Positions 1 to 6,339 of a stretch of DNA of 8,428 bases are shown here, one piece after another (position 1 is the first letter of the stretch; every line of letters starts with the position of its first letter). The notes under the pieces are model-generated. The model was not told the origin of the DNA. It saw only the letters and a list, made by a program, of their open reading frames with translations, and did no database searches. Both the position numbers and the translations under genes were made by a program. The stretch spans positions 1 to 8,428 of the forward strand of contig JBEKYH010000206.1 in NCBI GenBank assembly GCA_049511115.1. The letters are read 5' to 3'. This DNA comes from JBEKYH01 sp049511115 (GTDB lineage: Bacteria; Planctomycetota; Phycisphaerae; Tepidisphaerales; Tepidisphaeraceae).

Positions 1-642
1 CCAAACCGGCGAGTCACCCCTGATCGCGAAGACCCCTGAATTGGTAAGCGGGCCCTTCGCATGGACCGCCGCGGCTGGACCGAAGCAGATCGTATAGCAC
101 TGCGCCAGGGCGGCTCGGACCGTTTGTTCCGATATCTGGCCCCGTCGAACTGTCCCGTCGGCCATTTGAATTGTCATGGTGACCGGCGGGCCAAAGGCTT
201 CATACACCAGGGCGATCTTTCCCCCGGCAGCTTTTGCGACCAGATCCAAGATGCAATCGCCCCGCTGCACCCAGGTATCCGCGTCAAGCCAGACGTACGT
301 GTCGTACCCCGGAAAACATCGCGGCAGGAATGGCCGGTTTACCATTGCGCGATACCAACTCGGGGCTGTCGCGCGCAGCGGAAAATCGATGCACCATCCC
401 GGAATTACAATGGTGTGAACCCGCGCCTCCAGCAGCCGAAGTTGCGCCGGAGTGAATCCCAGATCAAAAACACAGACTTGAAACCGAGGCCCCAAACGCG
501 CGGCTTCCAATGAGGCCAGCAGATCATTTACAAGGTCAAAATAGCCCTCATTGCCCGCCATGACGATTGCAACCGATGCTTCAGGCGCCGATGATGACTT
601 TGCGCCTGCCTGTTCATTAGCGTGAGTTGGATCAGGAGTCAT
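1..642 (-). CDS. Glycosyltransferase, GT-A fold, GT8-like (3' end beyond the left edge)
   Basis: The minus-strand frame stays open for 214 codons from ATG at 642 to the window edge, so the C-terminus is missing. After a Ser/Ala-rich, low-complexity first ~22 residues, a typical Rossmann-like start (SVAIVMAGNEGYF, about 23-35) leads to a WLDADTWV motif at about 118-125. Its D120-x-D122 is the metal and nucleotide-sugar binding DxD of GT-A glycosyltransferases. NSGVFAIRGDSPVW at about 201-214 resembles the N(A/S)GVF segment after the DxD in GT8-like enzymes, where the acceptor side of the pocket forms. The family would transfer a sugar from a nucleotide-sugar donor; the acceptor cannot be told. 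No signal peptide or membrane segment is visible in the part seen, so it is probably cytosolic. The ATG at 640-642 is chosen because the reading frame agrees with the motifs; a weak GGAA lies just upstream. It is divergent from the PilZ gene. The general fold call is firm, the family assignment is less so. Confidence 0.72.
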   Translation of the reverse strand, partial: MTPDPTHANEQAGAKSSSAPEASVAIVMAGNEGYFDLVNDLLASLEAARLGPRFQVCVFDLGFTPAQLRLLEARVHTIVIPGWCIDFPLRATAPSWYRAMVNRPFLPRCFPGYDTYVWLDADTWVQRGDCILDLVAKAAGGKIALVYEAFGPPVTMTIQMADGTVRRGQISEQTVRAALAQCYTICFGPAAAVHAKGPLTNSGVFAIRGDSPVW

Positions 643-678
643 ATCCGTTTCCGTTCCTGGGTCTTCATTGAGCTATTT

Positions 679-684
679 ATTATC
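679..684 (-). promoter_or_regulatory. Candidate -10 box for the glycosyltransferase gene
   Basis: Read on the minus strand this is GATAAT, five of six matches to TATAAT, in a short AT-rich patch 36 bases upstream of the ATG at 642. No convincing -35 hexamer lies 16-18 bases further upstream, so the call is tentative. Confidence 0.25.
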
Positions 685-765
685 GGACGGGTGCTGAATT
701 TCCACTTTCCCGCTTGCCGCGCCCACCACACATATCGTACCCCATAGGTGCCGGAACGAGCCGCT

Positions 766-788
766 GTGCTTGGACAAAGCACTTTTTT
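766..788 (+). terminator. Short terminator-like hairpin with T6 tract in the PilZ gene leader
   Basis: GTGCTT (766-771) pairs with AAGCAC (777-782) around a five-base loop, followed directly by six T (783-788). This is the form of a small intrinsic terminator. No plus-strand gene ends upstream of it, because the neighbour at 642 is divergent, and it lies 32 bases before the PilZ start codon. It could therefore be a leader attenuator, or chance. The 6-bp stem is short for efficient termination. Confidence 0.4.
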
Positions 789-806
789 CAGGACCGTCGT
801 ACCGAC

Positions 807-812
807 AGGAGA
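807..812 (+). promoter_or_regulatory. Shine-Dalgarno site that sets the PilZ gene start
   Basis: AGGAGA lies eight bases before ATG at 821. The longer in-frame ATG at 770 falls inside the hairpin with the T6 tract and has no comparable site, so 821 is preferred as the start. Confidence 0.7.
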
Positions 813-820
813 ATCGGAAA

Positions 821-1369
821 ATGTCCATTCAAGACTGGCAACAGACCGGGGCTGTGGGAAGCTCGGCTTTGGAGCCGCCCAACCGAGGCGACGACGCCCC
901 TTCCGCCATCGGATTATTCGACCGCACGCAGCGCAAGGCCCTCGCTTCAGAACCCCCGGCATGCGATTCGCCCGACCCGGCCTATTGGCCGCCCGAGGCC
1001 CGGATGATCCTGTCCGCTCTCGAAGCCGCTGAATCCACTCACCACGAAAACCGCCGCGCCACGCCGCGGACGCTCTATCAGGTCCAGGCTTCCCTGTACC
1101 TCTTCAGCGATCCCGATGGTTCCCCGGCCTGGAAGCTCTACACCCGCGATGTCAGCTCCCGCAGCCTCGGCTTCCTGACCCCCCACCGCCTCCCCCTCGG
1201 GTACGGCGGCATCGTCGAACTGCCCGGCCCCGACGGCAAGCCAATCCGGGCCCACTGCACCCTTTTCCGCTGCCGGCAGACCGCCCGGGGCTGGTATGAA
1301 GGCGCATTAAGCTTCCATCGCAAACAATGGGCATTGGCCGGCGAGTCCCCCAGCGATGAAACCGACTGA
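821..1369 (+). CDS. PilZ-domain protein, probable c-di-GMP-binding
   Basis: This is a 182-residue protein with no signal peptide or membrane segment. Residues 1-70 are a low-complexity, Pro/Ala-rich extension of unknown role. The PilZ-like domain covers about 75-170. An arginine motif RRATPR at 78-83 supplies the RxxxR (R79, R83) that grips the c-di-GMP phosphates and guanines in the family. A strand-turn motif DVSSRSLGF at 110-118 corresponds to the second family motif (D/N)xSxxG, and beta-rich sequence follows (IVELPGPDGKPIRAHC, then GWYEGALSF). The final Gly of the second motif is Ser115 here, with a Gly two positions later, so ligand binding is likely but not certain. PilZ proteins normally relay c-di-GMP levels to motility, secretion or polysaccharide export. 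The divergent glycosyltransferase is compatible with a polysaccharide role but does not prove it. The start rests on a good AGGAGA site. A structured spacer and a strong terminator follow the gene. Confidence 0.72.
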   Translation: MSIQDWQQTGAVGSSALEPPNRGDDAPSAIGLFDRTQRKALASEPPACDSPDPAYWPPEARMILSALEAAESTHHENRRATPRTLYQVQASLYLFSDPDGSPAWKLYTRDVSSRSLGFLTPHRLPLGYGGIVELPGPDGKPIRAHCTLFRCRQTARGWYEGALSFHRKQWALAGESPSDETD

Positions 1370-1394
1370 TATGGGCGTAGACTCAACGCCGCAC

Positions 1395-1433
1395 TGGAGA
1401 TCGAGGGGCCAATTGGGGGCAACTCGATCTCCA
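1395..1433 (+). other. Hairpin in the PilZ-SNF2 spacer
   Basis: An 11-bp perfect stem (1395-1405 with 1423-1433, core GGAGATCGAG / CTCGATCTCC) encloses a 17-base loop that itself contains the palindrome CCAATTGG. It is followed by AATTGTTTTGG, a poor U-tract, so it may be a weak first terminator of the PilZ gene or part of a larger RNA fold. The right arm can also pair with 1467-1476. Confidence 0.5.
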
Positions 1434-1506
1434 ATTGTTTTGGCAAATAGCTCGAACCCTAACGGTAATTGGATCGTATTACTTTCTGATCGATCCTCCT
1501 TCCCTG

Positions 1507-1546
1507 GGTGGCGTGGGACGCCGAGAGGCCCACGCCACCTTTTTTT
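1507..1546 (+). terminator. Strong intrinsic terminator after the PilZ gene
   Basis: GGTGGCGTGGG (1507-1517) and CCCACGCCACC (1529-1539) form a perfect 11-bp GC-rich stem with an 11-base loop, followed by seven T (1540-1546). This is a textbook rho-independent terminator in the plus direction. It lies 138 bases after the PilZ stop and only 25 bases before the SNF2 start codon, so the SNF2 gene needs its own promoter downstream of the T tract or read-through. Confidence 0.85.
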
Positions 1547-1554
1547 AATCCATT

Positions 1555-1560
1555 TATGAT
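1555..1560 (+). promoter_or_regulatory. Candidate -10 box giving a near-leaderless SNF2 transcript
   Basis: TATGAT (five of six to TATAAT) lies just after the terminator and 11 bases before ATG at 1572. Initiation at the usual distance would leave a leader of only about five bases. That fits the lack of any Shine-Dalgarno site before this gene. The -35 position falls in the terminator stem and shows no consensus. Confidence 0.35.
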
Positions 1561-1571
1561 ACAGTAGCCGG

Positions 1572-4500
1572 ATGGCGCTCATCGACACGATCGGCGAGGA
1601 TTTCGACCAAGCCGTACGCATCAAGGGAAACAACCTGTTTCAGCGGGGCGCGGTGGACGTTGTCCGCCTCACGCACCGCTCCGTAGCCGCCGCCGTCCAG
1701 GGCGAGCGGCGCTTCATCGTTGAAATCGACTGGGACGGCGGATACTTCGATTACGAATGCTCCTGCGACGACTTCCAGATCAAGGGCCAGGCATGCAAGC
1801 ACATCTGGGCCACCTTGCTTGAGGCTCAGGCGCGCAATCGCCTGCCCAAGGAAGAAATGATCGAATCCACCGGGCCATCAGCGCCGCAGGTGACCGCCGG
1901 CGCGGCGGAGGAGTCAATCGCCCTTGATGTCCCGCTCGCAAACGGCAGTGGCGTGATGCGGTCCTCAAAACCTCCCATCTGGAAGCACCGCCTCGCGACG
2001 CTGCGAACGCAAATGTCCTATCGCCGTCAGGCGGCCCCCGAACCCTGGCCGTCAAACCGCGAAATCATTTATGTGGTCGATCTTCCGGCGACGCTCGAAG
2101 GCCGAGGCGTGCAGATCGACCTCATGAACCGCGGCAAGCGCCGCGACGGCCAATGGGAACGGCTCAAAACCGTCAAACGCCTGCGGCGCAACCAACTGGC
2201 GACATTCCCCGACCCGCTCGACCGCCAGATTCTGCAGATGCTCGCCGGCACCGAGACCAGCGAATACGGCTGGGGCTACGGCGCCTGGGAGGAACGCGAA
2301 ATCCCCCGCCGCTACCGCCTCTCTGAAGGCTCCTTCGACAACATTCTAAGGCTCATGTGCCACACCACCCGCTGCCGCCTGCGCCATCATCCCCAGGAAA
2401 CCAATCCTCCCCCCCTCGCCTGGGACGACGCCGGCATCTGGCAGTTCGTCGTCAGCCTCAAGCGCGATGCCAGCGGCGTTTGGAAAGTGGACGGATTCTT
2501 CCGCCGCGGCGAAGATCGCCTGGAGATTAACGAACCCGAGCTTCTCGTCAGCGGCGGCCTGATCTTCGCCCACGGCAAGGTCGCCCCCCTCAATGACGGC
2601 GGCGCGTTCGAACTGATCGGCCTGCTCCGCCGCGACGAAAAGCTCGCCGCCCGGTCCGGCCAGGAGCGCGAGTTGCTCGCCGAATTGCTCACCCTCCCCC
2701 GCCTCCCCGAATTTGAACTGCCCGAGGCACTCGGCATCGCCCAGCTTCGCCCACCTCCCCGGCCCAAGCTCAAAATCCGCCGCCCCGGCAAGGATCAATT
2801 CCCCCAACCCGACGCCCTGCGCGGCGAGATGTGGTTTGACTACGACGGCCAGACCATCGCCGCCGACCAACCCAATTCCGCGATTTTTCTCGCCGAACAG
2901 GGAAAACTCATCCATCGCGACCTCGCCGCCGAGCGCGCCGCCGCCGGCCGCTTGCGAGGATTAGGCTTCCGCCAGCAATTTGATCTCGCCCTCCGCGCCC
3001 CCTCCTTGATGATCCTTCCCCGCGCCCTCCCCGCCGCCGTTCGCGCCCTCGCCCAGGAGGGCTGGCGCATCGAGGCCGAAGGCAAGCTCTATCGCAACCC
3101 CGGCCCGCTTAACATCGAAGTCCGCAGCGGCATCGACTGGTTCGAAGTGCATGCCGTCGTCGATTTCGACGGTAAACACATCGCCCTCCCCCGGCTTCTT
3201 TCCGCCCTGCGCCGCGGCGAAAATACCGTCGCCCTCGACGACGGAACCATCGGCATCCTCCCCGAGGATTGGCTCAACAAGTACGGCCTCCTCGCCGGCA
3301 TGGGCGAGGAACAATCCGACCACCTCCGCTTCAAGAAATCCCAGGCCGGCCTCCTCGACGCCCTTCTTGCCTCGCGCCCCGAAGTCGTCGTCGACGTCGC
3401 CTTCAGCGCCGCCCGCGAGGCCCTGCGCAATTTCGACGGCATCGGTCCCCAGGAACCCCCGGCCGGATTCATCGGCGAACTTCGCCCCTATCAAAAAGAA
3501 GGACTGGGCTGGATGGATTTCCTGCGCCGTTTCTCCTTCGGCGGCTGCCTCGCCGACGACATGGGCCTCGGCAAAACCGTCCAGGTCCTCGCCCTCCTCG
3601 AAGCGCGCCGTCAGGCCGACATGGGCACTTCCCTCGTCGTCGTGCCCCGTTCCCTGATCTTCAATTGGAAGGCCGAAGCCGCTCGTTTCGCCCCGCAAAT
3701 TCGCATTCTCGACCACACCGGTCCCTTCCGCGATAAAACCGCCGCCGCCTTTAGCCAATACGATCTGGTCCTGACCACCTACGGCACGTGCCGCAACGAC
3801 GCCGTTTTCCTCAAAGATTTCACCTTCGATTACCTGATCCTCGACGAAGCCCAGGCCATCAAAAACGCCGGCAGCGAATCCGCCAAAGCCGTCCGGCTGC
3901 TCAACGGCCGGCACCGTCTGGCCCTCAGCGGAACGCCCGTCCAAAACCATCTCGGCGAATTGTGGAGCCTCTTCGAGTTCCTCAACCCCGGCATGCTCGG
4001 CGCCAGCGGCGCACTGTCCGCCGCGGGAGGAGCCAAGAATCTCGACGCCGAAACCGCTCAGGCCCTCGGCCGCGCTCTTCGCCCCTTCATCCTCCGCCGC
4101 ACCAAGGACCAGGTGGCCCGCGATCTTCCCGAACGGCTCGAGCAAACCATCTATTGCGACCTCGACCCCGCCCAGCGCAAACAGTACGACGAGCTGCGCG
4201 ACCACTATCGCCAGGCCCTCTGGACCAAAATCGCCCAGGACGGTTTGGCCAAGAGCAAAATCATGGTCCTCGAAGCCCTCCTCCGCCTGCGCCAGGCGGC
4301 CTGCCATCCCGGCCTTATCGACAAGACGCGCACCGCCGAGAGAAGCGCCAAGCTCGATACACTCATCTCCCGCCTCAACGAGGTTCACGAGGAAGGCCAC
4401 AAAGCCCTGGTCTTTTCACAGTTCACCAGTTTGCTGGCCATCGTGAAACAGCGGCTCGACACGGAAAAAGTCCCCTACGAATACCTCGACGGCAAAACCC

Positions 4501-4850
4501 GCGACCGCCAGGAGCGCGTCGAGCGATTCCAGAACGACCCCGAATGCAAACTCTTCCTGGTCAGCCTTAAAGCCGGCGGTCTGGGCCTCAATCTCACCGC
4601 GGCCGAATACGTCTTCCTCCTCGACCCCTGGTGGAATCCCGCCGTCGAAGCCCAGGCCATCGACCGCGCCCACCGCATCGGCCAGACCCGCCGCGTCTTC
4701 GCCTACCGCCTCATCACCCGCGACACGGTCGAGCAAAAAGTCCTCGATTTGCAAAAGACCAAGCGCGATCTGGCCGACGCCGTTATTACCGCCGACAATC
4801 GCACGCTGGCGACGCTGAAGAAGGAAGACCTGGAACTTCTGCTTTCCTAA
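1572..4850 (+). CDS. SWIM zinc finger + SNF2-family DEAD/DEAH ATPase (helicase-like DNA translocase)
   Basis: The protein has 1092 residues. A SWIM zinc finger lies at the N-terminus (C63-x-C65 ... C75-x-H77, in ECSCDDFQIKGQACKH), expected to bind DNA or protein. A long middle region follows; part of it (about 520-625) resembles the bacterial SNF2-associated domain. The SNF2 ATPase core starts with LRPYQ at 637-641. It has Walker A DMGLGKT at 663-669, Walker B DEAQ at 758-761, motif III SGTP at 786-789 and an LRRTKDQV element near 840-848. The second RecA lobe has LVFSQF near 946-951, motif V SLKAGGLGLNL at 998-1008, DPWWNP at 1018-1023 and motif VI QAIDRAHRIGQ at 1028-1038. All motifs are intact, so an active ATP-driven double-strand DNA translocase is expected, cytosolic, without strand unwinding. 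Bacterial relatives (RapA/YwqA-like) act in transcription recycling or repair; the role here is unknown. An in-frame stop at 1557 makes ATG 1572 the first usable start. The next gene starts 12 bases after the stop. Confidence 0.95.
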   Translation: MALIDTIGEDFDQAVRIKGNNLFQRGAVDVVRLTHRSVAAAVQGERRFIVEIDWDGGYFDYECSCDDFQIKGQACKHIWATLLEAQARNRLPKEEMIESTGPSAPQVTAGAAEESIALDVPLANGSGVMRSSKPPIWKHRLATLRTQMSYRRQAAPEPWPSNREIIYVVDLPATLEGRGVQIDLMNRGKRRDGQWERLKTVKRLRRNQLATFPDPLDRQILQMLAGTETSEYGWGYGAWEEREIPRRYRLSEGSFDNILRLMCHTTRCRLRHHPQETNPPPLAWDDAGIWQFVVSLKRDASGVWKVDGFFRRGEDRLEINEPELLVSGGLIFAHGKVAPLNDGGAFELIGLLRRDEKLAARSGQERELLAELLTLPRLPEFELPEALGIAQLRPPPRPKLKIRRPGKDQFPQPDALRGEMWFDYDGQTIAADQPNSAIFLAEQGKLIHRDLAAERAAAGRLRGLGFRQQFDLALRAPSLMILPRALPAAVRALAQEGWRIEAEGKLYRNPGPLNIEVRSGIDWFEVHAVVDFDGKHIALPRLLSALRRGENTVALDDGTIGILPEDWLNKYGLLAGMGEEQSDHLRFKKSQAGLLDALLASRPEVVVDVAFSAAREALRNFDGIGPQEPPAGFIGELRPYQKEGLGWMDFLRRFSFGGCLADDMGLGKTVQVLALLEARRQADMGTSLVVVPRSLIFNWKAEAARFAPQIRILDHTGPFRDKTAAAFSQYDLVLTTYGTCRNDAVFLKDFTFDYLILDEAQAIKNAGSESAKAVRLLNGRHRLALSGTPVQNHLGELWSLFEFLNPGMLGASGALSAAGGAKNLDAETAQALGRALRPFILRRTKDQVARDLPERLEQTIYCDLDPAQRKQYDELRDHYRQALWTKIAQDGLAKSKIMVLEALLRLRQAACHPGLIDKTRTAERSAKLDTLISRLNEVHEEGHKALVFSQFTSLLAIVKQRLDTEKVPYEYLDGKTRDRQERVERFQNDPECKLFLVSLKAGGLGLNLTAAEYVFLLDPWWNPAVEAQAIDRAHRIGQTRRVFAYRLITRDTVEQKVLDLQKTKRDLADAVITADNRTLATLKKEDLELLLS

Positions 4851-4862
4851 AAGGCGCGATCG

Positions 4863-5561
4863 ATGCGAAGGTGGTTATTGGGAATCACAGCGATCCTCGC
4901 CGGTTGCGGCGGCTCGCGCCCCGCAACGGCTCCCCTCTCTACACCAACATCCCAGGCCAACGCCCTGCGTTTCCTGGCCCTTGGCGATTCCTACACCATC
5001 GGCGAAAGCGTCGCCGAAAACGACCGCTGGCCCGTCCAACTTGCCGCCGCCTTACGCAACAAAGGCGTCAATATCGCCGACCCCACCATCATCGCCACAA
5101 CGGGTTGGACCACCGCCGACCTCTCCAACGCCATGGACCACGCCGACCTCCGCCCCCCCTACGATCTCGTCGGCCTCCTCATCGGCGTCAACAATCAATT
5201 CCAAGGCCGCAGCGAAGACGAATACCGCCAGCAATTCGCAGATCTTCTGAAACGGGCCATTCATCTCGCCGGCGACCGCAGCACCCACGTCATCGTCCTC
5301 TCCATTCCCGACTGGGGCGTCACCCCCTTCGCCAGACAATTCGGCGCCGACCCCGCCACCGTCGGCGCTGCCATCGACCGCTTCAACGCCATCAATCGCC
5401 AGTTCACCCTCCAGGACGGCGCCGCCTACGTAGACATCACCCCCCTGACCCGAGATCGGCGCGATTTGGTTGCTGACGACGGGTTGCACCCTTCGGGACA
5501 GATGTATGAAAAGTGGGTTGAGCTTGCTTTACCGGTGGCTGAGGAGGCGCTAAAGCCATGA
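4863..5561 (+). CDS. SGNH/GDSL-family hydrolase, predicted lipoprotein
   Basis: This 232-residue protein starts with a short basic and hydrophobic signal ending in a lipobox, ILAGC, with C15 as the lipidated residue. It is therefore expected to be anchored on the outer side of the cytoplasmic membrane or on the outer membrane. Block I is GDSYT with the nucleophile S43. Block II is near G81 in TTGWTT. Block III is GVNN at 108-111, where N110 is the oxyanion Asn and the usual following Asp is Asn111. Block V is DDGLHP at 205-210, giving D206 and H209 as the rest of the catalytic triad. The family hydrolyses esters or thioesters of lipids or acylated sugars; the substrate is not predictable. It begins 12 bases after the SNF2 gene with AAGG about eight bases before the ATG, so co-transcription is likely, though a functional link is not obvious. 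Its stop lies three bases from the end of the convergent toxin gene. Confidence 0.9.
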   Translation: MRRWLLGITAILAGCGGSRPATAPLSTPTSQANALRFLALGDSYTIGESVAENDRWPVQLAAALRNKGVNIADPTIIATTGWTTADLSNAMDHADLRPPYDLVGLLIGVNNQFQGRSEDEYRQQFADLLKRAIHLAGDRSTHVIVLSIPDWGVTPFARQFGADPATVGAAIDRFNAINRQFTLQDGAAYVDITPLTRDRRDLVADDGLHPSGQMYEKWVELALPVAEEALKP

Positions 5562-5564
5562 AGG

Positions 5565-5873
5565 TCAGATCTCGCCCAGCTTGCCTAAGCGCTTAGTCCA
5601 GTACCGCGGATGCCGATGAAGGTGCATTATGGCAATTACGATCACCTTGCCGCGCACAATGCCGTAGAGAACCCCGTAAGGGAACCGACCAACCAGACGC
5701 CGCCGTACTTGGCGCGTGATCGCTGGCCATCTTCTCGGGTACTGTTCTATGTCCGCAGTCGCTCGCTCAATAGCGTCGAGAAACTGTCTCCCCAATCCAG
5801 CAACTTGGAATTCGTAAAACTGCGCCGCCTCCAACATCTCCAACCGCGCTTCGTCGAAAAGAATGGATTTCAT
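5565..5873 (-). CDS. Type II toxin, ParE/RelE superfamily
   Basis: This 102-residue basic protein matches the ParE/RelE toxin pattern. It has an N-terminal helical pair (DEARLEMLEAAQFYEFQVAG, about 7-26), AIERATADIEQYPRRWP near 34-50, then the strand signature RFPYGVLYGI at 63-72 and IAIMHLHRHPRYW near 80-92. The RFPY...Y and HxxRxPxYW segments are typical of this fold. Members either cleave ribosome-bound mRNA (RelE) or poison gyrase (ParE); sequence alone does not decide which. The start codon overlaps the antitoxin stop by four bases (ATGA), which implies translational coupling in an antitoxin-first operon. The gene is complete and has no frameshift. It ends three bases from the stop of the convergent SGNH hydrolase gene, so there is no room for a separate terminator. 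Confidence 0.88.
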   Translation of the reverse strand: MKSILFDEARLEMLEAAQFYEFQVAGLGRQFLDAIERATADIEQYPRRWPAITRQVRRRLVGRFPYGVLYGIVRGKVIVIAIMHLHRHPRYWTKRLGKLGEI

Positions 5874-6097
5874 GACCGCAGGGCTGCCCTGGCTTCGGCA
5901 ATTGCCTGTTTGGTGCTCATCACCTTTGTCCGCCCCGCTAGATAGGCGCGATATCGTCGCTCTGCTTCCTCAATCCAAGCGCGCTCGGTTTCGGTGGGAT
6001 CTTCAGCATCCAACGTGGATAAAAGCGCCGCCGCCAGCTTACTGCGGGCTTGCAGCGGAAGCTTCAATGCTGCGGATTCGATTGCTTTCTGCGTCAT
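5870..6097 (-). CDS. Type II antitoxin, putative addiction module component family (PF09720-like)
   Basis: This 75-residue acidic and helical protein has the typical order of this antitoxin family. ALKLPLQARSKLAAALLSTLD (about 10-30) is the conserved helix of the ALxLPxxxRxxLAxxLLxSLD type. AWIEEAERRYRAYLAGRTK (about 40-58) follows, and then a C-terminal AIAEARAAL segment expected to wrap the toxin. Family members neutralise a ParE/RelE-type toxin and usually repress their own promoter. It is the first gene of the pair and overlaps the toxin start by four bases. The upstream region is AT-rich. No Shine-Dalgarno sequence is visible before the ATG at 6097, so a near-leaderless start is possible. 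Confidence 0.9.
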   Translation of the reverse strand: MTQKAIESAALKLPLQARSKLAAALLSTLDAEDPTETERAWIEEAERRYRAYLAGRTKVMSTKQAIAEARAALRS

Positions 6098-6103
6098 GGT
6101 TGT

Positions 6104-6140
6104 ATTTTATCATATTCCAAAATTGTAAAAACACCACAAT
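6104..6140 (-). promoter_or_regulatory. AT-rich promoter/operator region of the toxin-antitoxin operon
   Basis: On the minus strand, overlapping -10 candidates TATGAT (6114-6109) and TAAAAT (6109-6104) lie 11 and 6 bases before the antitoxin ATG. An inverted repeat, ATTGT (6122-6126) and ACAAT (6136-6140) with a nine-base spacer, sits where a -35 and an autorepressor site would be expected. No strong -35 hexamer is present. The operator role is an inference from the usual autoregulation of such operons. Confidence 0.4.
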
Positions 6141-6277
6141 ATGCCCGATTCACCAGAGCAACTGAATTCAGAATCCACCTCCGCATTTCCTTCCTCCGCG
6201 TCTCAGCGTTCATTCCTCTTCCCGAACCCCAAGCAACCGCCCCCCACCAAGTTTCGCTGATCGGCTGTCCGCTTGAG

Positions 6278-6307
6278 TTGTCATCTCCCCCCCTTATTCT
6301 CTATTAT
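6278..6307 (+). promoter_or_regulatory. sigma70-like promoter for the aldo/keto reductase gene
   Basis: TTGTCA (6278-6283, five of six to TTGACA) is separated by 18 bases from TATTAT (6302-6307, five of six to TATAAT). Transcription would start near 6314, leaving about 26 bases of leader with AAGGG (6327-6331) eight bases before the ATG at 6340. The rest of the 242-base spacer (6098-6339) holds the TA promoter and a CT-rich stretch near 6180-6230 with no gene. Confidence 0.5.
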
Positions 6308-6339
6308 TCCCTCTGGTCGCCTTTACAAGGGTCTCGCTC

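Noticed and set aside
61..513. Plus-strand open frame of 150 codons at the left edge
   Set aside because: It lies opposite the glycosyltransferase frame, which has a DxD motif and family-like segments; the plus-strand product shows no recognisable domain.
643..820. c-di-GMP riboswitch before the PilZ gene
   Set aside because: I looked for the conserved GEMM core and did not recognise it; only the short hairpin with T6 can be supported.
639..962. Minus-strand open frame ending in an ATGA overlap with the glycosyltransferase start
   Set aside because: The overlap looks like operon coupling, but the product is arginine-rich without family features and is antisense to the PilZ gene start.
2961..4400. 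Long open frame of 479 codons on the minus strand inside the SNF2 gene
   Set aside because: It is antisense to the conserved ATPase motifs, has a low-complexity Gly/Ala/Glu-rich product and arises from the strong third-position GC bias of the plus-strand gene.
3788..4570. Plus-strand open frame of 260 codons in another frame of the SNF2 gene
   Set aside because: The product is Arg/Pro-rich, typical of a shifted frame in GC-rich DNA.
1572..6097. Defence system built from the SNF2 ATPase and the toxin-antitoxin pair
   Set aside because: No nuclease, methyltransferase or other defence partner is present, the strands are opposed, and the SNF2 protein resembles housekeeping bacterial SWIM-SNF2 proteins.
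6180..6230. CT-rich stretch with CTCCGCGTCTCAGCG, resembling a dispersed repeat
   Set aside because: It has no inverted repeat and no second copy in the window, so it cannot be supported as a repeat from this sequence alone.
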